From Tannerellaceae bacterium (lineage in GTDB: Bacteria > Bacteroidota > Bacteroidia > Bacteroidales > Tannerellaceae): a DNA stretch of 5,085 nt. Under the pieces are notes generated by a model, which worked only from the letters and a program-made list of their open reading frames with translations, was not told where the DNA came from and ran no database searches. Both the position numbers and the translations under genes were made by a program. Numbering within the stretch: the stretch's first letter is position 1; each line of letters begins with the position of its first letter. Where the stretch lies: NCBI GenBank assembly GCA_020860805.1, contig JAJBTP010000030.1, positions 1 to 5,085 of the forward strand, written 5' to 3'. Shown here one piece after another: positions 1-5,085 of this stretch.

Positions 1-1
1 A

Positions 2-226
2 AACAGACACTTAATACTGGAAATAAAAGTTTTATTAGAATCCACACAACTCTCTGTACAGGAAATTGCACACCGGCTGAACTTTCCGGATCAATCCTAT
101 TTAGGTTGTTATTTTAAACGGTATACCGGTAAATCTCCTTCCGAGTACCGTAATTTACTGGATAATTACCGTTTCATACCGAAACCTGCCGAAAAAGGAT
201 TTGTTGATTATTATACATACTTTTGA
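2..226 (+). CDS. AraC/XylS-family transcriptional regulator, C-terminal fragment (5' end outside window)
   Basis: The reading frame is open from base 2 and ends at TGA 224-226, giving 74 residues of the C-terminus. The visible part is the end of an AraC-type DNA-binding domain: the second helix-turn-helix begins around SVQEIAHRLNF and is followed by FKRYTGKSPSEYR, which fits the family signature (aromatic-x-R/K-x-x-G-x-S-P-x-x-Y-R). About 24 residues follow the signature, a somewhat long tail. The ligand-binding or sensor part lies upstream of the window, so the inducer cannot be guessed. The gene sits 20 bp upstream of an efflux transporter on the same strand. By inference it may control that transporter, as many AraC-type regulators control adjacent genes, but no operator was identified. 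The family call is secure; the role is an inference. Confidence 0.9.
   Translation, partial: NRHLILEIKVLLESTQLSVQEIAHRLNFPDQSYLGCYFKRYTGKSPSEYRNLLDNYRFIPKPAEKGFVDYYTYF
218..225 (+). promoter_or_regulatory. Candidate Bacteroidetes -7 promoter element for the MFS transporter
   Basis: TACTTTTG matches the Bacteroidetes primary-sigma -7 consensus TAnnTTTG exactly and ends 21 bases before the ATG at 247. It overlaps the stop codon of the AraC-type gene. A TTTG occurs at 200-203, but the 14-base spacing is shorter than the usual 19-21, so the -33 part is poor. If active, the transporter can be transcribed apart from the regulator with a leader of roughly 15 bases. Confidence 0.4.
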
Positions 227-246
227 TCTAAATAAGTTTTAAACAT

Positions 247-1617
247 ATGGAGATAAAACCAAATAAAAATTACACACTTATTACATTCACAATTTGTCTG
301 GGTTCTTCGCTGGTTCCGTTAATGGGCTCCTCGTTAAACCTGGCACTTCCTCACCTGAACCATGAACTGGGACTTAATGCTGTATCTTCAGGATGGGTAC
401 AGACTATTTATCTTTTATCGACTGCCATCTTCCAGATTCCCTGTGCACGCCTGGGAGATATGTTCGGACGTAAAAAGATTTTTATAATGGGGGTATGTAT
501 TTTTTTATTGTCAGCTTTATTATGTGGTTTTTCTACTTCCGGTATCACACTTATTTCATATCGCTTTCTGATGGGGATAGGTAGTGCAATGATGTTTGGT
601 AGCAGTATTGCGATTCTTACAGCATCCGTTCCGGCTGAAATACGAGGTAAAATATTAGGTATTAACACAGCTGTTGTTTATTTCTCGTTAGCTGCCGGTC
701 CTTTGCTGGGTGGGTTACTAACCCAACATATTGGTTGGCATAGTATCTTTTTTACGGCTGCTTTTATCAGTCTTTTGGTTATAGCCGGTGCATTTTTATT
801 TATCAAAGAAGACTGGAAATCACAACAGTCGCAAACATTCGACTTTTGGGGCTCACTTTTATATGCAGCAGGTTTATCAACCCTGATATACGGATTTTCC
901 GGATTACCTCACTGGCATGGGTTTGCTATTATTGCGGGAGGCTCCGGGTTACTGTATCTATTTTCTCTTTATGAGAAAAAACAAATCCAGCCGGTTTTTA
1001 ATATTCATTTGTTTCTGGAAAACCGGGTATTCCGGATGTCATCTTTATCAGCCCTGATTAATTATTCAGCAACTTTTGCGATAGCTTTTATGATGAGTCT
1101 ATATTTACAATATATCCGGGGGTTATCTCCTCAGGACGCCGGTCTGGTACTGATCATGCAATCTGTGGTTCAGGCGCTTGTATCTCTTAAATCCGGTAGT
1201 TTATCCGATAGGAAATCGCCTGTTTTTTTAGCCACTCTCGGTATGGGAATCATTTTTGTTAGTCTGGTTGGATTCTGCTTCCTGACAGAGACTACCAGTT
1301 TTATTTTTATCGGGTTTATCTTTATCATGCTGGGATTTGGGTTCGGCATTTTTTCTTCTCCGAATATGAACATTATTATGGGTTCTGTAAATAAACAAAA
1401 TTATAGTATGGCATCAGCCACCACCGGAACCATGCGTCTGACGGGGCAGGCATTTAGTATGGGTATTGCTATGATGGCTATTTCAGTAACTGTAGGTAGC
1501 GTAGAACTCACTCCGGATATACATACCGGGTTGATGAAAGCTGTACGGATTACTTTTATAGCCTGTTCGCTTTTATGTTTACTGGGGGTTTATACATCTT
1601 CTGTAAGAAACCGGTGA
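247..1617 (+). CDS. MFS efflux transporter, DHA2 (EmrB/QacA-like) 14-helix drug:H+ antiporter
   Basis: This is a complete 456-residue inner-membrane protein, within the usual DHA2 length range. About 14 hydrophobic segments can be counted, near residues 10-35, 50-68, 78-96, 98-127, 138-159, 166-186, 201-220, 225-242, 265-290, 297-318, 325-346, 351-378, 398-418 and 431-451. MFS motif A is GDMFGRKK at 70-77 in the loop after helix 2, with a weaker second copy GSLSDRK at 317-323. The motif B region in helix 4 is YRFLMGIGSAMMFG (105-118). The antiporter motif C in helix 5 includes AAGPLLGG (149-156). Members of this family use the proton gradient to export drugs, dyes, antiseptics or other amphipathic compounds; the substrate here is unknown. 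The ATG at 247 is chosen because it lies just before helix 1 and follows a candidate promoter; there is no Shine-Dalgarno sequence, which is normal for Bacteroidetes. The AraC-type gene upstream may regulate it. Confidence 0.93.
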   Translation: MEIKPNKNYTLITFTICLGSSLVPLMGSSLNLALPHLNHELGLNAVSSGWVQTIYLLSTAIFQIPCARLGDMFGRKKIFIMGVCIFLLSALLCGFSTSGITLISYRFLMGIGSAMMFGSSIAILTASVPAEIRGKILGINTAVVYFSLAAGPLLGGLLTQHIGWHSIFFTAAFISLLVIAGAFLFIKEDWKSQQSQTFDFWGSLLYAAGLSTLIYGFSGLPHWHGFAIIAGGSGLLYLFSLYEKKQIQPVFNIHLFLENRVFRMSSLSALINYSATFAIAFMMSLYLQYIRGLSPQDAGLVLIMQSVVQALVSLKSGSLSDRKSPVFLATLGMGIIFVSLVGFCFLTETTSFIFIGFIFIMLGFGFGIFSSPNMNIIMGSVNKQNYSMASATTGTMRLTGQAFSMGIAMMAISVTVGSVELTPDIHTGLMKAVRITFIACSLLCLLGVYTSSVRNR

Positions 1618-1721
1618 CCTTACTCCTCACTTTTTAGTCTGTTTCCGGATTTATAATTATGCCCAGCACTATAAAAGCTCCTATGGCAAAAGAAATACAT
1701 AAAAACGGATTTACCATAAAA

Positions 1722-1759
1722 AACAATGCCCGGAATAAAAATTACCCCGGGACATTGTT
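1722..1759 (-). terminator. Strong hairpin with a T-tract on the minus strand; terminator candidate
   Basis: The arms AACAATG-CCCGG (1722-1733) and CCGGG-a-CATTGTT (1747-1759) form a 12-bp stem with one bulged base (1752) and a 13-base loop. On the minus strand the second arm runs into a T tract (complement of A1718-A1723), the layout of an intrinsic terminator for leftward transcription. On the + strand the hairpin lies about 105 bases after the transporter stop codon and is followed by ATGTATAATA, with no T tract, so it could end or stabilise the transporter mRNA but is less typical that way. No leftward gene is visible that would need it. Confidence 0.55.
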
Positions 1760-1836
1760 ATGTATAATAAAAGATGGGTTGTTGTTTTAATTTTGATAGA
1801 TTATTGTCTCCCTCCTTTCTCTTCGTTTTTTACTTT

Positions 1837-1852
1837 GTATTATTAGTAATAC
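1837..1852. repeat. Small perfect palindrome GTATTA-n4-TAATAC
   Basis: Six-base arms, GTATTA at 1837-1842 and TAATAC at 1847-1852, flank a 4-base centre. It could be a weak hairpin or a binding site for a dimeric regulator. In such AT-rich sequence it could also be chance, and its distance from the next start codon (over 330 bp) argues against a direct operator role. Confidence 0.3.
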
Positions 1853-1876
1853 GAATTGTGTATCATCCAGGTCCTC

Positions 1877-1938
1877 AACACGGGGCACAGAGTTTTTTCA
1901 TAACTGAAAATAACCTCTGCACCTTGCGTTCCCGTGTT
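1877..1938. repeat. REP-like imperfect palindrome in the intergenic region
   Basis: The outer arms AACACGGG (1877-1884) and CCCGTGTT (1931-1938) pair perfectly, as do the inner arms CAGAG (1888-1892) and CTCTG (1915-1919). The interior spacers are unequal (3 and 11 bases), giving a cruciform-like stem with an internal loop. It is more GC-rich than the AT-rich sequence around it. From memory, the ACACGGnGnCACAGAG style of the arms resembles dispersed palindromes in many bacterial genomes; I could not check copy number. Confidence 0.5.
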
Positions 1939-1964
1939 AATTCTTTTTTGCCTTATAAAGACTG

Positions 1965-2005
1965 GCTGGCACATCCGTTTTATATTATTCAATTCCTGTG
2001 CCAGC
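1965..2005. repeat. Perfect 9-bp inverted repeat GCTGGCACA / TGTGCCAGC
   Basis: The arms at 1965-1973 and 1997-2005 are exact reverse complements around a 23-base AT-rich centre. The 9-bp stem has six G-C pairs, so chance is unlikely in this context. No T tract follows on the + strand (ATTATTTATC), so it is not a typical terminator. It may be a second palindromic module beside the 1877-1938 element, the end of a small non-autonomous element, or an RNA stem. Confidence 0.5.
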
Positions 2006-2088
2006 ATTATTTATCACCTACATAAAACAGCCAAATATTTGCTAATAAGATATATGCAAACACATCATGGTATACATTTCCATAGACA

Positions 2089-2104
2089 GATGTGTGGATG
2101 TGTG
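2089..2104 (+). repeat. Tandem 8-bp repeat (GATGTGTG x2) upstream of the kinase promoter
   Basis: Two adjacent copies of GATGTGTG, at 2089-2096 and 2097-2104, are followed by GGA. They lie about 50-65 bp upstream of the -7 element at 2153, a plausible position for an activator site. Flanking arms GGTAT (2069-2073) and ATACC (2115-2119) are also reverse complements, so the repeats sit inside a looser symmetric block. Confidence 0.35.
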
Positions 2105-2152
2105 GAAAAATTCCATACCCTGTTATGTAGAAATGAATCCACAGATATTTAG

Positions 2153-2160
2153 TACATTTG
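2153..2160 (+). promoter_or_regulatory. Candidate Bacteroidetes -7 promoter element for the hybrid kinase
   Basis: TACATTTG matches TAnnTTTG exactly and ends 22 bases before the ATG at 2183, predicting a leader of about 15 bases. No good TTTG -33 element is found 19-21 bases upstream; the nearest resemblance, TATG at 2124-2127, is too far. The spacing to the start codon is nearly the same as for the candidate ahead of the transporter, which strengthens both. Confidence 0.5.
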
Positions 2161-2182
2161 TAATCTATAACACTCAACTCCT

Positions 2183-4588
2183 ATGTTACAAACTGTAGAA
2201 AGCAAAATACGACTGAAAGCTATACTTATTTATATTATAGTAGCAGCATTCTGTTGTGAGATGGTTTTCTATACCTATCACTTACGGGATTCCATTGATA
2301 GTTATAAAAATAATATTGAGGAGCATAATACGGAAATTGCACAGACCGACAGCCTGATTCAGTTCATAAACAAAACACAACAGGAAGCGAACCAGTATGT
2401 ACTGACCCGCCGTACGGCTCACCTCCGGCAGTTTCATGAGAATCTTTCTATTATTGAATTCCATCTGGATTCTTTACAACAGCAGGAGATAGTCCCTTTC
2501 TTAAGTGAATTAATGGAGGAAACCAACTTACTACTACGCGAAAAAGGGGATATTATCCGCCGTTTAAACCGGCAGTTTATCATACAAAACACTTCTGATA
2601 ATACGATTAATGAACTATTAAGTGCTTATGAACCGGTTCAGCAAACCGACTCTATTATTATCAGTTCTGTTCAACAGGACACTACTTATCATGTTCCTTT
2701 AGCACCCAAAAGAAACATTTTCCAACGGATTTTTTCTTCCAAAGAGCAGGAGACTGACACGATCTTTTCTATCTCCACTATACGAACAGACACTGTAGTG
2801 ATTGTAAACCAGTCTGATACGATACCTATGTTATCGGAAATAAGTACATATACAGAGCAGATAAAGGATGACTATAAAGCTCGTATTAACTCTATACAGG
2901 CAGAGGTAAACCGGTTATTAATGGCAGATCAGGAAATTTCAATCCGTATTTCTTCTATCCTGATTAATCTGTATAGTAATTCTATCCGGAACATTCTGGG
3001 AAAAGTATATGAGCAAGAAGAAGAAATCCGAAGAACCAATTCGCTGTCTCTTCTTACCGGAGGAATAGCTTTAGCTTTAATCCTGCTGTTCATTCTACTT
3101 ATATTCAGCGACGTCAGTAAAAGTTTACGAAACAGGCAAAAGCTGGAAGAAGCGAACAGAGTTATCCGCCAGACTATGGATAGCCGTCATAAATTACTGC
3201 TTTCTGTTTCACACGATATAAAAACACCTTTAAACTCAATTTTGGGATATCTGGATATAGCTCAAAAACCCGGTAGGCTTTCATCTCAGGAGATCTCGAC
3301 CATGAAAAGTGCCGGAAATTATATCCTGACGCTACTTACTAATTTGTTAGAATACTCAGGCCTGGAACAGGGAATGATGCATCCCTCTCCCATCCGGTTT
3401 AATTTATATGATGTATGTAAAGAAACAGTAGATATTTGCTCTTCTCTTGCCCAAAAGAAAGGCCTGAATCTGATTTACAATTTACCGGAAAACAAAGAAA
3501 TTTACCTGATTGCTGATGCAATCAAAATTCGTCAGATAGTTGTAAATATTTTATCCAATGCTATCAAATACACAAACGAGGGAAATGTTATTCTCAATGT
3601 AACTTATGAGGCCGGTCGGATTGCCTTTACTATAGAAGATTCCGGTATGGGTATGGATAAAACAGAAATAGAAAAACTATTTCAGCCGTTTACCCGTATG
3701 GATAGTCATCAAAAAATGGCCGAAGGAACAGGTATAGGTATGTATGTAGTAAAAGGATTGACTGAACTACTAAACGGTACTATTCGGGTTGAATCTGTGA
3801 AAGAAAAGGGGACCACCATTACAGTTTCTATCCCTGTTACGGAAAGTGAGAAAATAGTACCCCAGGAAAATACTTCCAAAAGAATTCTTTTAATAGACGA
3901 TAATCCATCTTTTTTGCTTCTCCTGAAAGAAATGATAAACCAGACGGGACATCAACCGGATGTATGCCATACACCGGAAGAGTTCAAAGAAAAGATACAA
4001 GCCAAAACTGATTATGATATGGTAATTACCGATATGGATATGGGTAATTTTTCCGGCATGAATGTATTAAAGTTGGTTCGTAATATAAACCCGGATATTC
4101 CGGTCATAATTATGACCGGTGATAATAGGTTTGACTATACGAAAGCTATAGAAGCTGGATTTACGAATCATTTCTCCAAACCCGTGTCACTCCTCACCTT
4201 AATACAAATTCTGGGAGGTGAAATAACGACCTCCACAAACGAATTTGAATTATTAGAGGAGATGTTTGGAAATGATCGGGAAACAATCCGTGAAATACTG
4301 GAAACATTTATATCTTCTTCTTTTTTACATATCGACAATCTACTGATGGCTATGGAAAATAATGATTTTACCAAAGCGCAGAAAATATGTCATACGATGC
4401 TTCCTATGTGTATGCAACTTAATTGCCAGGAACTGACCGGAATTTTAAAGCAGATTGACGGCTGGCGCAACAGAGAAGAAGAATATCCGGACTGGAAACA
4501 GGAAATCAAAAAAATAATTCCTCTAACCGGCACACTTATAGAAAGAATTCAGACTAATTATCCGGATGTATCATCTTCATTATCTTAA
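2183..4588 (+). CDS. Membrane-bound hybrid sensor histidine kinase with receiver and HPt-like C-terminus
   Basis: This 801-residue protein has a complete phosphorelay layout. Membrane segments near residues 11-31 and 289-308 bracket a helix-rich, probably periplasmic sensor region of about 255 residues that matches no ligand-binding fold I recognise. The HisKA domain has H-box SVSHDIKTPLNSILGY with phosphorylatable His344. The ATPase domain shows the N-box NILSNAIKYT (N455, N459), G1 DSGMG (486-490) and G2 GTGIGM (515-520). A receiver domain (about 567-678) has acidic D572/D573, phospho-acceptor D617, T645 and K666. The tail (about 686-790) resembles an HPt helical bundle, with His737 in CHTMLPMC; the Lys-Gly of the usual HxLKG motif is missing. 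There is no DNA-binding domain, so output must go to a separate regulator, none of which lies in this window. The ATG at 2183 is directly before membrane segment 1 and follows a candidate promoter. The stimulus is unknown. Confidence 0.93.
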   Translation: MLQTVESKIRLKAILIYIIVAAFCCEMVFYTYHLRDSIDSYKNNIEEHNTEIAQTDSLIQFINKTQQEANQYVLTRRTAHLRQFHENLSIIEFHLDSLQQQEIVPFLSELMEETNLLLREKGDIIRRLNRQFIIQNTSDNTINELLSAYEPVQQTDSIIISSVQQDTTYHVPLAPKRNIFQRIFSSKEQETDTIFSISTIRTDTVVIVNQSDTIPMLSEISTYTEQIKDDYKARINSIQAEVNRLLMADQEISIRISSILINLYSNSIRNILGKVYEQEEEIRRTNSLSLLTGGIALALILLFILLIFSDVSKSLRNRQKLEEANRVIRQTMDSRHKLLLSVSHDIKTPLNSILGYLDIAQKPGRLSSQEISTMKSAGNYILTLLTNLLEYSGLEQGMMHPSPIRFNLYDVCKETVDICSSLAQKKGLNLIYNLPENKEIYLIADAIKIRQIVVNILSNAIKYTNEGNVILNVTYEAGRIAFTIEDSGMGMDKTEIEKLFQPFTRMDSHQKMAEGTGIGMYVVKGLTELLNGTIRVESVKEKGTTITVSIPVTESEKIVPQENTSKRILLIDDNPSFLLLLKEMINQTGHQPDVCHTPEEFKEKIQAKTDYDMVITDMDMGNFSGMNVLKLVRNINPDIPVIIMTGDNRFDYTKAIEAGFTNHFSKPVSLLTLIQILGGEITTSTNEFELLEEMFGNDRETIREILETFISSSFLHIDNLLMAMENNDFTKAQKICHTMLPMCMQLNCQELTGILKQIDGWRNREEEYPDWKQEIKKIIPLTGTLIERIQTNYPDVSSSLS

Positions 4589-4686
4589 TTCAATTTCTAT
4601 ACTAAGTAAACCTACTTCAGGGCATTCCCTTGGAATACTATAAATTATTAATTATATTTAACCCAACACAATCAAAATCTTATACT
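4589..4686 (+). other. Spacer between kinase and transposase; possible left end of the IS200-like element
   Basis: This AT-rich 98-bp stretch holds two short perfect hairpins: AAGTA-aacc-TACTT at 4604-4617 and ATTCC-ctt-GGAAT at 4624-4636. IS200/IS605 elements lack terminal inverted repeats and instead carry small subterminal hairpins recognised by the Y1 transposase, so one of these may mark the left end. The exact boundary cannot be set from one copy. No T-tract terminator for the kinase gene is visible. Confidence 0.4.
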
Positions 4687-5085
4687 ATGTCACAATCACT
4701 ATCCTTACTGTATATCCATATTGTTTTTCCTATCGAAAATCCATTCATACGAATACAGGCAAAAGATGCGGATATCCTTTATCATTATATAGGAAATGTA
4801 CTTAAAAAGCATGACTCTCTGCCGGTTTGTATAGGAGGAATGTCTGACCATATTCATATTTTATTTGTTCTTACCCAAAGCATGGCATTAACTGACCTTA
4901 GTACGGGAAATCAAACGTTGCAGTAGCATATGGTTAAAAGAAAAAGCATTTTATTATCAGGACTTCAAATGGCAGGAAGGGGTATAGTGCTTTTTCCGTA
5001 GGGGTTTCCGGTTATAAAAAACAATCGCCTACATAGAAAAGCAAAAGATATACCATAAAAAGAAGACTTACCAGGAAGAATATAT
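4687..5085 (+). pseudogene. IS200/IS605-like Y1 (HUH) transposase gene, frameshifted three times, 3' end outside window
   Basis: The frame from ATG 4687 begins MSQSLSLLYIHIVF, the usual start of Bacteroidales IS200-like transposases, and contains the metal-binding HUH motif as DHIHIL (HIS-Ile-HIS) after GGMS. It leaves the conserved path near base 4900, where one extra A (or a 2-base loss) shifts it to a stop at 4924-4926. The +2 frame resumes at 4901 with VREIKRCSSIWLKE and runs to KWQEG. An extra G in the run 4979-4982 then shifts it again to YSAFSVGVSGYKK, holding the Tyr likely to be catalytic. A lost A in the run 5016-5021 shifts it a third time to TIAYIEKQKIYH and QEEY, still open at the window end. 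Such enzymes cut and join single-stranded DNA through a 5'-phosphotyrosine link. This copy should be inactive. A longer frame starting at TTG 4630 is not preferred because MSQSLS is the family start. Confidence 0.85.

Larger units (their letters stand above)
1618..2182. other. 565-bp intergenic region, no convincing protein gene
   Basis: Between the transporter and the sensor kinase I find no reading frame resembling a known protein. Two + strand open frames here (1774-2025 and 1934-2152) overlap each other, run through palindromic repeats and have random-looking composition. What the region does hold is structure: a hairpin at 1722-1759, a small palindrome at 1837-1852, a REP-like imperfect palindrome at 1877-1938, a perfect inverted repeat at 1965-2005, a tandem 8-bp repeat at 2089-2104 and a -7 element at 2153-2160. 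A 27-codon hydrophobic minus-strand frame at 1634-1717 is too short to call. Confidence 0.7.

Noticed and set aside
408..668. Minus-strand 86-residue open frame inside the transporter gene
   Set aside because: It is antisense to conserved transporter motifs (GDxxGRKK region) and has no sign of independent coding.
1170..1373. Minus-strand 67-residue open frame inside the transporter gene
   Set aside because: Antisense shadow of transmembrane-coding sequence, with no recognisable domain.
1877..2005. CRISPR-like array
   Set aside because: There are only two unrelated palindromes, with no repeated direct units or regular spacers.
1774..2025. 83-residue + strand open frame in the intergenic region
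   Set aside because: It runs through the REP-like palindrome and inverted repeat, has no recognisable motif, and overlaps another open frame with equally random composition.
1934..2152. 72-residue + strand open frame upstream of the kinase
   Set aside because: It starts inside the palindrome arm, is rich in His/Cys/Ile without a recognisable pattern, and ends just before the kinase promoter element; likely chance.
2282..2464. Minus-strand 60-residue open frame in the kinase sensor region
   Set aside because: Antisense shadow with no motif; the + strand kinase frame is continuous through it.
4168..4374. Minus-strand 68-residue open frame in the receiver/HPt region of the kinase
   Set aside because: Antisense to the end of the receiver (Lys-Pro) and the HPt-like tail; no independent evidence of coding.
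4630..4686. Upstream TTG-started extension of the transposase frame
   Set aside because: It crosses the possible left-end hairpin, and the family typically begins at MSQSLS, which corresponds to ATG 4687.

Overview
The window looks like a low-GC chromosome segment from the Bacteroidales (Bacteroides, Parabacteroides or a relative). Three things point there: TAnnTTTG-type -7 promoter elements just ahead of two genes, start codons without a Shine-Dalgarno sequence, and protein families (a long hybrid histidine kinase with a degenerate HPt tail, and an IS200-like transposase beginning MSQSLS) typical of that group. The genus cannot be fixed from the sequence alone.

Layout, all genes on the + strand. 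(1) 2-226: the C-terminal end of an AraC/XylS-family regulator, cut by the window edge. (2) 247-1617: a complete 14-helix DHA2-type major facilitator drug/proton antiporter, 20 bp downstream, with a candidate promoter overlapping the regulator's stop codon. (3) 1618-2182: a 565-bp gap with no convincing protein gene but rich in structure: a strong hairpin whose T-tract lies on the minus strand, a REP-like imperfect palindrome, a perfect 9-bp inverted repeat, a tandem 8-bp repeat and the promoter of the next gene. (4) 2183-4588: an 801-residue membrane hybrid sensor kinase (sensor region, HisKA, HATPase, receiver, HPt-like tail) without a DNA-binding output domain. (5) 4589-4686: a short AT-rich spacer with two small hairpins. 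(6) 4687 to the end: an IS200/IS605-like Y1 transposase gene broken by three frameshifts and running off the window.

Functionally there are two units. The AraC regulator and the efflux pump look like a regulator/exporter pair. The hybrid kinase is a separate signalling unit whose output must lie in another protein, because it carries a receiver and an HPt-like module but no effector domain; no partner response regulator is visible here, and the sequence right after it is occupied by the transposase remnant. I see no new biological system. The most interesting parts are the structured intergenic region, the atypical HPt module and the multiply frameshifted transposase.
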